Below the pieces are notes generated by a model. That model was not told the DNA's origin, ran no database searches, and saw only the letters and a program-made list of their open reading frames with translations. Positions 28,110-36,429 of a stretch of DNA of 64,000 nucleotides are shown in pieces. The translations under genes were made by a program, and so were the position numbers. Positions within the stretch are counted from its first letter, which is position 1. Each line of letters starts with the position of its first letter. Source of the DNA: DASQPA01 sp963757335 (GTDB lineage Bacteria > Acidobacteriota > Thermoanaerobaculia > Multivoradales > UBA5704); contig CAVWRJ010000024.1 of the NCBI GenBank assembly GCA_963757335.1, positions 310,001-374,000 on the forward strand, read 5' to 3'.

Positions 28110-29513
28110 TCAGACCCGGATGAGCATCGGCACCTCCCGGCCGCTGCCACCGCCGTCCCAGGTGACCTGGACGACGAAGCGGAGGAGGTCCGACCCGACG
28201 TTGGGCATGAGGTTCTGGCGCTTCAGCCTGACCTCGGCGCGGCCGGCGGCGCCGAAGGCGGTCGTCGTCCCCTCGGCAACTCTGTGGAGAGTCGCCTTGG
28301 CGTTGGGGAGGGGCCGGCCCTGGCCGTCCTCGGCGACCAGGCGCAGGGTGACGACGTCGCTCTCTGGGTCGATCGCCTGATCGCCGTCCGCCGCGCCACA
28401 GACATAGGGCGCCGGCGCCTCCCCCTTGAGCACCTGGGAGAGGAGCTGGCTCACCGGCGGCGAGTCCCAGATGCGGGAGTGCGGAAAGGGGATGCCGGAG
28501 ACCGGATAGACGCCGATCGGCAGATAGAAGGTGCGGACAGTCGGACCGCGCAGCCAGGAGGCCGAGGCGATCGCCACCGTGCCGTCCCCCTGGTCGGTCT
28601 CCGTGAACTGGAGGCCGCCGTCGGCCGCGAGGACGCAGCGGGTCCCCACCGGCACCCCCCAGCCGACGACGTTGGTGATCGGCGGCATGGGAACGCCGCC
28701 GGGGAGGCGGATCTCGCTCGTCCGTGCCCCCAGCCGGGCGTCGGCGGAACGCGCCCGCTCCTTCATGTCGTCGCGGCCGGCGGGAATCCAGGCGGTGTCG
28801 ACGAGCGGCCCCACGGTGGGCCCCGCGGCGGTCAGGAAGAGGTTGAGCGGCTTGCCGAAGGGGTCGCGGAGATCGGTCCGCGCGGGGTCGGGGGGGAAGA
28901 GGTCGTAGGCGGCCTGGGCATGGCTCATCACCGCCTGCACCTCTTCGGTGGAGAGAAAGGTGACGAGGAAGCGGATGGCCATCCCGCGCGCCACGTTCTC
29001 GACCGCGGCGAGGTTGCCCGCCCAGGGGACGCCGAAGGAGAGCACCTGCTCGATCTTCGCCGCGAGCTCCGGCCGGGTCTCCAGCAGCCGCCTGAACACC
29101 AGCCCGCCGGTCGAGTGGACGATGGCGACGACCGGCGCGCCGGCGCGGTTCGAGAGGTCGTCGATGGCGCCGGCCAGGTCGGCCTGGACGACGGGATCGT
29201 CGACTGCCTTGCGCCAGTCCCAGCCCACGGGCCGGAAGAGGTCGTCTCCCATGGGGGTATAGCCGAAGTCGCGCAGCCGGTCGTAGAGCGACTGCGCCTG
29301 CTTGGCGATCCCCAGGATGTCGCGGATCGGCTCGCCCGCCACGATGTCGCCGGGCGGATCGTCGGGGCCGATCAGGAGCCGCAGGAGCTCAGCCTTCCGC
29401 GCCGAGTCCAGCAGGTCCGAGAGAGCGGGTGGGAAGAGGGTCCGGCCGGTCGAGCGCTGGTGGAGCTCGCTCGCCGGGAAACCGGGTACGAAGACGACGG
29501 GCTTTCGCGCCAT
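28110..29513 (-). CDS. LCAT-like alpha/beta hydrolase (probable lipase/acyltransferase)
   Basis: A 467-residue protein starting at ATG 29513 (AGGAGG 7 bases upstream). It opens directly with the first strand of the fold (KPVVFVPGFPASELHQ), then GWDWRKAVDD and the nucleophile elbow IVHSTGGLVFRRLL with Ser134, a pattern shared with LCAT and lysosomal phospholipases. No signal peptide is seen. The ~75-residue C-terminus (ESDVVTLRLVAEDGQGRPLP, NAKATLHRVAEG) looks like an Ig-like or carboxypeptidase-regulatory-like beta domain. Stand-alone gene; substrate unknown, lipid or ester likely. Confidence 0.75.
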   Translation of the reverse strand: MARKPVVFVPGFPASELHQRSTGRTLFPPALSDLLDSARKAELLRLLIGPDDPPGDIVAGEPIRDILGIAKQAQSLYDRLRDFGYTPMGDDLFRPVGWDWRKAVDDPVVQADLAGAIDDLSNRAGAPVVAIVHSTGGLVFRRLLETRPELAAKIEQVLSFGVPWAGNLAAVENVARGMAIRFLVTFLSTEEVQAVMSHAQAAYDLFPPDPARTDLRDPFGKPLNLFLTAAGPTVGPLVDTAWIPAGRDDMKERARSADARLGARTSEIRLPGGVPMPPITNVVGWGVPVGTRCVLAADGGLQFTETDQGDGTVAIASASWLRGPTVRTFYLPIGVYPVSGIPFPHSRIWDSPPVSQLLSQVLKGEAPAPYVCGAADGDQAIDPESDVVTLRLVAEDGQGRPLPNAKATLHRVAEGTTTAFGAAGRAEVRLKRQNLMPNVGSDLLRFVVQVTWDGGGSGREVPMLIRV

Positions 29514-29690
29514 TTCTGGACCTCCTGGAAGAGAGGACGGCTGTGGACCCTATTTTCTCACGGCGGCCCTTGCCGGATTCCCCGTTACGGGGCACAATAG
29601 AGCCGCTTCTTAAAAGACAGGGTCGTTCTCCCGGATCGTCCCTCGCCCGTGCACCCAGGCTGGGGGCGGCCGCGGAACGGAGGTCTGTTC

Positions 29691-30434
29691 TTGCTCAAAG
29701 AGTTTCTGCGCCAGGTTTCCCTCTTCACGGATCTGGACGACGGCCAGCTCACCCGTCTGGCAGGGTTCGCCAGCGAGGTGAGCTACCCGGCGAACCACAT
29801 CCTCTTCCGCGAGGGCGATCCGGTGGATTCGTTCTACCTCGTCCGCGAGGGGGGCGTCACCGTCTTCCGCGACGCCAAGGGTAAGCCCATCCAGCTCCTG
29901 GCGCGGCTGGAGGAGGGGGGCTACTTCGGCGAGATGGGGCTCCTGAACCGGGCCCGCCGGCTGGCTTCGGCCCGCACCTCCGGGCCCACCCGGCTCCTGC
30001 GGATCGACAAGACCGATCTCCTCCAGGTGCTCGCCGACAATCCCGGCCTGGAGCTCAAGTTCCGCGCCGAGATCATCCGCCGGCACGGTGTGAACGTCTC
30101 GTCTCTCTTGGGGTTGGCCGGGCAGCGCGACGTCCGCATCCGCCTGGGGGTGCCGGCCGAGGCCAGCTTCGGCGACGGCACCCGGGTCGAGCTGATGCTC
30201 GAAAACCTCTCGCTCGGCGGGGTCGCCGTCTCCGGTCTCGCGAGCGGCCTGCCGAAAGGGCAGCGCACCCAGTTCGCCCTCGCCCCCCGCGGCCAGCCCC
30301 CGATCCTGGACATCGCCGGCACCGTCACCTGGCGCGAGGGCGACGCGGCGGGGGTCGCCTTCGACGCCCTGCGGCCCGGCGAGGAGGCGATCATCTACCG
30401 GGCCCTCCGGCGCTTCTTGGACGTTCGGGCCTAG
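29691..30434 (+). CDS. Cyclic-nucleotide-binding domain plus PilZ domain protein
   Basis: TTG 29691 is taken as start because GGAGG at 29679-29683 is correctly spaced; an in-frame GTG at 29649 has no RBS. The 247-residue product has a CRP-like cNMP domain at ~1-125 (LKEFLRQVSLFTDLDDGQLT, EGDPVDSFYLVREGGVTVFR, GGYFGEMGLLNRARRLASAR). A PilZ-like domain follows at ~150-245 (LMLENLSLGGVAVSGLA). The cNMP domain lacks a DNA-binding HTH, so it is probably a sensor or adaptor reading cyclic nucleotides, perhaps cyclic di-GMP through PilZ. The typical PilZ RxxxR is not clear. Its stop shares CTAG with the convergent exporter gene. Confidence 0.8.
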   Translation: MLKEFLRQVSLFTDLDDGQLTRLAGFASEVSYPANHILFREGDPVDSFYLVREGGVTVFRDAKGKPIQLLARLEEGGYFGEMGLLNRARRLASARTSGPTRLLRIDKTDLLQVLADNPGLELKFRAEIIRRHGVNVSSLLGLAGQRDVRIRLGVPAEASFGDGTRVELMLENLSLGGVAVSGLASGLPKGQRTQFALAPRGQPPILDIAGTVTWREGDAAGVAFDALRPGEEAIIYRALRRFLDVRA

Positions 30435-31380
30435 GGCCGCCGACCGATCTCGACCTCCACCCGCTGACCGAGCTTCAAGGGGCTCGGCTCCAGGAGAGCG
30501 ATCTTGACCAGGAGGACCCGGGTGTCCGAGGGGCGGCCGGGATCCTGGGGCTTCAAGCGCCGGTTCACCACCGCATCCGGGATCTCCTCGATCCGGCCCC
30601 GCCAGGAGCGGCCGTCGTAGCCCTCCGCCGTCACCTGGACGGGAGCGCCGAGGGCGACGCGGCCGGAGTCGAACTCGTCGACCTCCGCCTCCACTCGGGT
30701 CCGCTTCAGGTCGGCGAGGGTGACGAGCTGAGCTCCGGCCTCCAGGTGCTCCCCGGCCTGGACGTTTCTCTCCAGCACCACCCCGTCGATCGGCGCCGTC
30801 AACCGCGACTTGGCGAGCACCGCCTCCAGCCGGTGGAGCGCCGCCACCGCCGTCTCCCGCCGGGCGTGGGCGGCGTCGCGGTTGCTGCGGCTGCGGTCCG
30901 CCGTCGCCTGGGTGCCGACCTTGGCTGCCAGCAGGCGGTCGGCGCGATCGACGTCGGCATCGGCGAAGCGGATGTCGGCCTCCGCCTCCGCCACCTTCGC
31001 CCGCTGCTCGGCGATCTCGGCCCGGATGTCGTCGGCCTTGAGCTCGGCCAGGAGCTGCCCCTTCCGCACGTGATCCCGCTCCCCGACGAGGAGCCGGGTC
31101 AGGGTGCCGGCCACGTCGGTCGCCACCACCACCTGGGCGCCCGGATAGGTGACGAGCCTCCCCTCGGCGGTCACCCGATTGGCGCCAGAGGCAGCGGCGG
31201 GTGCAGTGGCGGAGATGGCGGTGGGGGTGAAACGGGCGCTCGCTCCGGCGCTGCTGGACCGGTCGTCGATTCACCGGATCGTCCCCGTAGAGCCCTCACC
31301 TGGCCGAAGAGCGCCGCGGTGAGCGCGAGACCGAGGAGGGGGACGATCGACTTCCGGAGCCAGCCGTTTGTGCTTTCCAT
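30431..31380 (-). CDS. HlyD/DevB-like membrane fusion protein (frameshifted)
   Basis: ATG 31380 opens MESTNGWLRKSIVPLLGLAL, an N-terminal membrane anchor followed by a Pro-rich linker. A frame break at the gtgaccgcc near 31173 separates this from the rest, which begins VTAEGRLVTYPGAQVVVATD and shows the lipoyl-like halves (VAGTLTRLLVGERDHVRKGQ, SRLTAPIDGVVLERNVQAGE). An alpha-hairpin lies between (AEIAEQRAKVAEAEADIRFA). Total about 316 residues. It is the periplasmic adaptor of the exporter encoded with it, last gene of the tetR-permease-ATPase-adaptor operon. Confidence 0.82.
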
Positions 31381-31389
31381 GGGGCACCT

Positions 31390-32064
31390 CTACGCCGCGA
31401 TGCGGCCGTCTGCGATCTGCACCACGCGATCGGCGATGGTGCGGACTTTGGGGTCGTGGGTGACGATGAGGAGCCCCCGGTTCTCCTCTTTGGCCAGGGC
31501 CTGGAACATCTCCAGCACCTGCTGGCCGACCTGGGCGTCGAGGTTGGCCGTCGGCTCGTCGGCGAGGAGGATGGGGGGGCCGCCGGCGAGCGCCCGGGCG
31601 ATGGCGACCCGCTGCTTCTGGCCGCCCGAAAGATCGCGCGGCAGGAAGCCCCGGCGGTCGCCGAGGCCCACCGCCGCGATCACCCGCTCCGCCTCCTGCC
31701 GCGCGGCGCGGCCGCGGACCCCCTTGACGTTCAAGGCGTACTCGACGTTCTCGACCGCGGTCAACGCCGGGAAGAGGTTGAACTGCTGGAAGACGAAGCC
31801 GATCGACCGCCGGCGGACCGCCGGCAGCCGCTGCGGGGTTCGCGGGTCGATCGCCTCGCCGTCGATCACCAGCCGTCCGGAGCTGGGGGTCAAAATACAG
31901 CCGAGGATCGAGAGGAAGGTCGTCTTCCCCGATCCCGAGGGCCCCTCCAGGGCGACGATCTCGCCGCGGGCGAGCGCCAGCGAGGCGCCGGAGAGGACCC
32001 GGACCTCCTCTCCCCGCCCCTCGCGGAACGACTTGGTGACGTCGGCAGCTTCGAGCACGTTCAT
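31390..32064 (-). CDS. ABC exporter ATPase, DevA/MacB/LolD type
   Basis: A 224-residue ATPase starting at ATG 32064 with GGAGATCGCC before it. Walker A is EGPSGSGKTTFLSILG, the signature is DLSGGQKQRVAIARAL, Walker B is ILLADEPTANLD and the H-loop is LLIVTHDPK. Length and motifs fit the MacB/LolD/DevA branch that powers transport by membrane-bound permeases with FtsX-type domains. It lies between its permease and adaptor genes. Confidence 0.92.
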   Translation of the reverse strand: MNVLEAADVTKSFREGRGEEVRVLSGASLALARGEIVALEGPSGSGKTTFLSILGCILTPSSGRLVIDGEAIDPRTPQRLPAVRRRSIGFVFQQFNLFPALTAVENVEYALNVKGVRGRAARQEAERVIAAVGLGDRRGFLPRDLSGGQKQRVAIARALAGGPPILLADEPTANLDAQVGQQVLEMFQALAKEENRGLLIVTHDPKVRTIADRVVQIADGRIAA

Positions 32065-32091
32065 GGCGATCTCCTGAGCTTCTTGAGCCCG

Positions 32092-33228
32092 TTAACCGCG
32101 GAAGACCAGAGCCGGGTCGATCCCCGCCACCTTGCGGAACGAGATCATGGCGGCGGCGAGGCAGAGGAGGAGGGTGCCGACGAAGACGACGGCGGCGAAG
32201 CTCGGCGGGATGATGAGCTTCAGGTCGATCTTCGCCATCAGCGGCCGGAGGAGGAACGCCTGGGCGCTCCCGAGGAGGAAGCCGACGACCGCCGAGATCG
32301 TCGCCTGCTCGCCCAGGATCTTGTAGATGTCCCGGTTGCTGCCGCCGATCGCTTTGACCGTGCCGAACTCCTTGATGTGCTCCATGGTCGAGGTGTAGAG
32401 GGTCTGGGCGACGACGACCAGCCCCACCAGACAGCCGAGGAAGACCGTCATCCCCATGTTGAGCCCGAGCCCCGTGCTCTCCACCCAGTAGCGGCGCGAG
32501 CGGCTGGCCCACTCCTCCTTCGTCCAGACGTCGTTGTAGGGAACCCGCCGGCGGACCTCCTGGACGATGGCGGCGCGGGCCGCCGGGTCGAGCCCGGGGG
32601 CGAGCTTCAAGAGGATGTAGGTGGTGTTCCCCGACAGCTCCTGCGGCGACAGCTCCTGCGCCCGCCGGAAGTCGACGAAGGAGATCGGGGTGGTGCTGAA
32701 GGAGAGGGCGTCTCTCGTCCGGCCGATGATCTTCATCCGGTGGCCGAGCACCTCCCGGTAGTCGCCCGGCGCGAAGGCGCCGTAGCGTTTGGTCGCCGAG
32801 CTGTCGAGGAAGAGATAGCGGCCGCGCTTCAGGTCGTCGAGGTTCCCCTCGGTGACGTTCCACGGCATCTTCCAGCGCCTGAAGTCGGCGAGGGCGTAGG
32901 TGAGGGTCCCCTCGCGCGCTCCCGAGGGGAGGGCGACATTCATGAACCAGACGATGAGGTTGTCGGCCCGCGCCACCCCGGGGATCGAGCGCAGGCGCTC
33001 GACGTAGGTCTCCGGGAAGGTCTGGGCGAAGTCGACGTTCGCGGTGTTCCTGGAGGTCACCCAGAGATCGGCGTCCAGGTGCTCGATGGTGATCGAGGCG
33101 TTGTCGAGGAGACCGAGGAAGAGGCCGACCTGGACGAAGACCAGGGTGACCGCGAAGGCGACCCCCGAGACGGTGATCAAGAAGCGCAGCTTGTCGTGGA
33201 GCAGGTTCTTCCGGGCGAGGTCGACCAT
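32092..33228 (-). CDS. ABC exporter permease, DevC-like (FtsX/MacB fold)
   Basis: A 378-residue permease starting at ATG 33228. It has a first membrane helix (RFLITVSGVAFAVTLVFVQV) and a large periplasmic domain (~45-250, with DADLWVTSRNTANVDFAQTF). Three C-terminal helices follow (GMTVFLGCLVGLVVVAQTLY, ISAVVGFLLGSAQAFLL and VVFVGTLLLCLAAAMISF), with FtsX-type coupling near HIKEFGTVKAIGGSNRDIYK. The DLWV start of the periplasmic domain is typical of DevC. With the ATPase and adaptor it forms a DevBCA-type exporter, probably for glycolipid or a hydrophobic compound through the outer membrane with a TolC partner encoded elsewhere. Confidence 0.88.
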   Translation of the reverse strand: MVDLARKNLLHDKLRFLITVSGVAFAVTLVFVQVGLFLGLLDNASITIEHLDADLWVTSRNTANVDFAQTFPETYVERLRSIPGVARADNLIVWFMNVALPSGAREGTLTYALADFRRWKMPWNVTEGNLDDLKRGRYLFLDSSATKRYGAFAPGDYREVLGHRMKIIGRTRDALSFSTTPISFVDFRRAQELSPQELSGNTTYILLKLAPGLDPAARAAIVQEVRRRVPYNDVWTKEEWASRSRRYWVESTGLGLNMGMTVFLGCLVGLVVVAQTLYTSTMEHIKEFGTVKAIGGSNRDIYKILGEQATISAVVGFLLGSAQAFLLRPLMAKIDLKLIIPPSFAAVVFVGTLLLCLAAAMISFRKVAGIDPALVFRG

Positions 33229-33231
33229 GGC

Positions 33232-33864
33232 TCACTCTTCCCCGCGGATCAGGCCGCGGACTAGAACGTCGGTCATGAGCCCCGAGCGGGCGGTCGTCGA
33301 GCGCCAGTCGCACCAGGGATCGTTCGCCTTGGCGATCTGGAGCGCGACGACCCCGTGGAGGCCCGCCCAGAGGGTCTGGGCGAGGAGGTCGGGGTCGTCG
33401 AGCCCGGAGCGGAAACGGCCGGTGGCGAGCGCCTCCTCCACGGCGGCCTTCAAGAAGGCGTAGGCGTCCTCCTCGGGGTTGCCCTTCTCGACCGCGCTCT
33501 CCGCCTTGTCGATCGGCGGGTGTGGGGTCATGAACATGAGCTGGTAGTGGTTGGGGTGCTCGAGGCCGAACTCCGTATAGGCGTGGGCGGCCTTCCGGAG
33601 ACGCTCGACGGGGTCGGCGATGCGGCCGATCTTGGCGAACTGCCGCGCCAGGGCGATGAAGTCGGCGTCGCACAGCTCGCGGAGGACCGACTCCTTGTCC
33701 TTGAAGTGGAGGTAGATGGCAGTGGGGGAGTACTCGATGCGGTTGGCGATCTTCCGCATGGTGACCGCCTCGTACCCCTCGGAGACGAAGAGCTCCCGGG
33801 CGGCCTCCAGAATCTTCTCCCGAACCTCCGCCCGCTCCCGTTCGCGTCTCTCCTTGGTTCCCAT
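33232..33864 (-). CDS. TetR-family regulator of the DevBCA-like exporter
   Basis: A 210-residue protein starting at ATG 33864 (AAGGAG upstream). The N-terminal HTH is clear: REKILEAARELFVSEGYEAV, TMRKIANRIEYSPTAIYLHF and KDKESVLRELC. The C-terminal ligand domain includes TEFGLEHPNHYQLMFMTPHP, as in TetR_C_13-like regulators. It is the first gene of the exporter operon, with only 3 bp to the permease start, so it probably represses its own operon through the palindrome directly upstream and is released by the exported compound. Confidence 0.9.
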   Translation of the reverse strand: MGTKERRERERAEVREKILEAARELFVSEGYEAVTMRKIANRIEYSPTAIYLHFKDKESVLRELCDADFIALARQFAKIGRIADPVERLRKAAHAYTEFGLEHPNHYQLMFMTPHPPIDKAESAVEKGNPEEDAYAFLKAAVEEALATGRFRSGLDDPDLLAQTLWAGLHGVVALQIAKANDPWCDWRSTTARSGLMTDVLVRGLIRGEE

Positions 33865-33877
33865 GAACGCAGCTCCT

Positions 33878-33921
33878 TAACTTAACGACGTTAAGTTACG
33901 GCGCTACGTTCAGGATGTCAA
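33878..33921 (-). promoter_or_regulatory. Promoter and TetR operator of the exporter operon
   Basis: Perfect 10-bp arms TAACTTAACG (33878-33887) and CGTTAAGTTA (33889-33898) flank one base. On the minus strand TTGACA (complement of 33916-33921) and TAACTT (complement of 33893-33898) are spaced 17 bp, a sigma-70-type promoter whose -10 lies inside the operator. A bound regulator would block it. The RBS and ATG 33864 follow at once. Confidence 0.82.
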
Positions 33922-33937
33922 GGGGGTTCAGGAAGAA

Positions 33938-34290
33938 GTCGGTGTTACAGGTCTCGAAGTCGACTTCCAATGCGTAGAAGTCGACTTCCAACCCGTCCGG
34001 GTCGACTTCCAATGCGTAGAAGTCGACTTCCGACCCGTCCGGGTCGACTTCCGATGCCTAGAAGTGGACTTCCAACCCGTCCGGGTCGACTTCCAATGCG
34101 TAGAAGTCGACTTCCGATCCGTTCGGGTCGACTTCTCATCCGAGGAAAGTCACTTCCGGTGGGTTCCTGAGGACTTTCTACGCGTGGAGCCCGACTTTTG
34201 AGGCATGGGAAGTCCGCCTGAACGGATGACAAGTGGCTTTCCACGGGTTCCGGCAGCTCCTGGACGGATTTCGGAAGCTCCCGGAGAGGT
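33938..34290. repeat. Phased array of 21-bp repeats with GTCGACTTCC core, about 17 units
   Basis: GTCGACTTCC or close variants begin at 33959, 33980, 34001, 34022, 34043, 34064, 34085, 34106 and 34127, each exactly 21 bp apart, with a first partial copy at 33938. ACTTCC-like cores continue in phase at 34152, 34173 and 34194, then degrade (GCTTTCC 34236, GCTCC 34256, GCTCCC 34277). Alternating spacers (aatgcgtagaa and aacccgtccgg) give a 42-bp super-repeat, and full units form the palindrome GGAAGTCGACTTCC. The array fills the gap from the TetR promoter to the peroxiredoxin stop. Both strands are open for heptapeptide repeats, which I regard as a by-product of 21 being divisible by 3. Confidence 0.9.
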
Positions 34291-34295
34291 CCGGC

Positions 34296-34778
34296 CTAGA
34301 GGTCCTTGAGGATCACCTCGGCGGTCGAGACCTCGAGCTTGCCCGGCTCCTCCAGATGGAGGGTCTTGACGACGCCGTCCTCGACGAGCGCGGCGTAGCG
34401 CCGGGAGCGCCGGCCCATGCCCCAGCGGCTGGAGTCCTGTTCGAGCCCGAGGGCGCGGGCGAGGTCGCCGTTGCCGTCCGCCAGGAGGAGGAGCTTGTCG
34501 CCGACCTCGCGGACCTTGCCCCAGGCGTCCATGACGAAGACGTCGTTGACCGCCGTGCAGACGATCTGGTCGACCCCCTTCTTCAGGATCTCCTCGGAAC
34601 GCAGGACGAAGCCGGGCAGATGGTGGTCGGAGCAGGTCGGGGTGAAGGCGCCGGGGACGCCGAAGAGCACCACCCGTTTGCCGGCGAACACCTCGCGGGT
34701 CGAAATCGGGCGCGGGCCCTCCGGCCCCATGGTCTGCACGGTCACCTCAGGAATCTTGTCGCCGACGCCGATCGCCAT
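34296..34778 (-). CDS. Atypical peroxiredoxin (Prx5/thiol peroxidase group)
   Basis: A 160-residue protein starting at ATG 34778 (GGAGGAGAAGAGA upstream). The active site is VPGAFTPTCSDHHLPGF with peroxidatic Cys49, the sequence of the Prx5 group; RYAALVEDGVVKTLHLEE follows near the end. It should reduce peroxides in the cytoplasm using thioredoxin or glutaredoxin; a second Cys in VCTAVND may resolve. It is transcribed toward the 21-bp array. Confidence 0.92.
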   Translation of the reverse strand: MAIGVGDKIPEVTVQTMGPEGPRPISTREVFAGKRVVLFGVPGAFTPTCSDHHLPGFVLRSEEILKKGVDQIVCTAVNDVFVMDAWGKVREVGDKLLLLADGNGDLARALGLEQDSSRWGMGRRSRRYAALVEDGVVKTLHLEEPGKLEVSTAEVILKDL

Positions 34779-34903
34779 TCTCTTCTCCTCCAGGTTCTCG
34801 CTGAACAGGGAATCCGCCCGGTACGCCTCGGCGGCGTTCGGCCGGCATCCTATCGCGTCGCCTGCCCCTTCCCGCCGTAGAATCGTACCGACAGGAGACT
34901 CCC

Positions 34904-35479
34904 GTGGACCCCTGGATCTACCTCTTCCACTTCGCCTTCTACGCGGCGTTCCTGCCGCGTTTCCTCGTCCGTTCCGCCCGGACGCTCCGGCGCGGCGAGG
35001 AGAAACCGGCCGCCGCCGCCCGCTTCTCGCGCGGCCTGGTGTTCTTCCACATGCTCGGCCTGGGCGTCCTCTACTTCGGGGTCGGCCGCGCCGCCTTCGG
35101 CCACCTGCCGCGGCGCCTCTTCCCGCCCCAGCGCCTGGCGGGAGCGGTCGCCCTCCTCGCCGCCATCGCCCTCGTCGCCTGGACCCTCGCCGTCTTCCGC
35201 TCCTGGCGCCTGCGGGCGAGCCTCGAAGCCGGGCACGAGCTCTCGACCGACGGCCCGTTCCGCTTCGTCCGCCACCCTATCTATCTCTCGATGGACCTCC
35301 TCGCCGCAGGCACTCTGCTCTGGCTGCCCGACCCCTTAGTCGCGCTCGGAACGGTCCTTGTGGCTCTCGGGGGAGACCTGCGGGCGCGGGCGGAGGAGAA
35401 GGTGCTGCTGGTGGTCTTCGGCGACCGCTACCGGGAGTACGGACGGCGGGTGAAGCGGTTTGTGCCGGGGGTGTACTGA
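34904..35479 (+). CDS. Isoprenylcysteine/phospholipid-type membrane methyltransferase (ICMT/PEMT-like)
   Basis: GTG 34904 (AGGAGACTCCC before it) starts a 191-residue integral membrane protein with about five hydrophobic segments (LYFGVGRAAFGHLP, AGAVALLAAIALVAWTLAVF and others). The family motif is present: GPFRFVRHPIYLSMDLLAAG, then EEKVLLVVFGDRYREYGRRV. These enzymes methylate small isoprenoid or lipid-linked substrates using SAM at the membrane. It is followed at 35596 by a secreted protein gene on the same strand. Confidence 0.82.
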   Translation: MDPWIYLFHFAFYAAFLPRFLVRSARTLRRGEEKPAAAARFSRGLVFFHMLGLGVLYFGVGRAAFGHLPRRLFPPQRLAGAVALLAAIALVAWTLAVFRSWRLRASLEAGHELSTDGPFRFVRHPIYLSMDLLAAGTLLWLPDPLVALGTVLVALGGDLRARAEEKVLLVVFGDRYREYGRRVKRFVPGVY

Positions 35480-35595
35480 TGGATGGGGGGGGAGACCCCG
35501 TGATCGCGCCGACAGGCTCAGAGATCAGCCGCGAGGGCCGAGTCGGCATAGACTGGCACTGACCGTACCCGATTTCGTTCTTCTGGGAGAAAGCC

Positions 35596-36429
35596 ATGCC
35601 CCACCACCACGCCTCGGCGCGCCGCCTCTTGACGACCGCGCTTTTCTCGCTCCTCGTCCTGCCGCTTTCCGGTCGTGTGGGACAGGCCGCTTCCACCGAT
35701 GCCGACCACCTCGAATGGGCCCGGCGGCTGGTCGCCGGGGTCTCTCCGGAGACCAACGTCTATGCCTCGCGGCCGACGGTCGTCACCTGGACCGGAGTGA
35801 GCGGCGCCACGGAGACGCGGAACCGGAGCGTCTGCAGCGCTTTGGTCGCTCACGTAATGATCCAGGCCTACGGCTACCGGTCCGCCGACTTCGCCTCCTG
35901 GCTCGGCGGCCGCTTCCCGCGCGCGGCCGGTTTCCACGACGCCATCGCCGCCGGCCACGGCTTCGACCCCGTCCTCCGGGTCGCGGACATCCGCCCGGGG
36001 GACGTGCTGGCGATCAAGTACCCGCCGGGGAGCCACCCGACTGGCCATGTTCTGCTCGCCGCCTCGCGGCCTGCCCTGCGTCGCGCGACGGAGCCGAACG
36101 TCTCCGGCACCACGCAGTACGAGCTGTCGGTGATCGACTCCTCCCACACCGGCCACGGCCCGACCGACACCCGCCACTACGCCAAGGGGAAGTTCCACAC
36201 CGGCGTGGGGGAGGGGCTCTTCCGTCTCTACGCCGACTCGGACGGTGCCCTCGCCGGCTATTCCTGGAGCGTCACCAAGGCTTCGGAGTTCTACGCGCCG
36301 AGCGAGCGCCACCTCGTGATCGGGCGCCTCAATCACCAGGTCAAGCCGACCGGCCACCCCGGCCACGTCGACGCCGAGCAAGGGGACGAGTCCAGTGACG
36401 ACGACGCAGCGCCGGGAGGCTCGCGGTAG
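35596..36429 (+). CDS. Secreted putative cysteine hydrolase (NlpC/P60- or CHAP-like)
   Basis: ATG 35596 opens a 277-residue protein with signal peptide (RRLLTTALFSLLVLPLSGRV). The candidate nucleophile is in NRSVCSALVAHVMIQAYG, followed by VADIRPGDVLAIKYPP and the His in PTGHVLLAASRP, in the order used by NlpC/P60 and CHAP hydrolases. A second His/Asp-rich strand (LSVIDSSHTGHGPTDTRHY) may complete the site. The C-terminus is acidic (DESSDDDAAPGG). It probably cuts peptides, perhaps in the wall, but the family assignment rests on motif order only. Confidence 0.5.
   Translation: MPHHHASARRLLTTALFSLLVLPLSGRVGQAASTDADHLEWARRLVAGVSPETNVYASRPTVVTWTGVSGATETRNRSVCSALVAHVMIQAYGYRSADFASWLGGRFPRAAGFHDAIAAGHGFDPVLRVADIRPGDVLAIKYPPGSHPTGHVLLAASRPALRRATEPNVSGTTQYELSVIDSSHTGHGPTDTRHYAKGKFHTGVGEGLFRLYADSDGALAGYSWSVTKASEFYAPSERHLVIGRLNHQVKPTGHPGHVDAEQGDESSDDDAAPGGSR

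Noticed and set aside
30746..32077. Long + strand ORFs over the exporter operon
   Set aside because: They are mirror frames of the minus-strand adaptor and ATPase genes, which carry clear family motifs; high GC leaves such frames open.
33938..34290. CRISPR array
   Set aside because: The conserved core is only ~10 bases with ~11-base spacers that repeat each other. No cas genes lie nearby, and the period of 21 bp is far below CRISPR repeat-spacer length.
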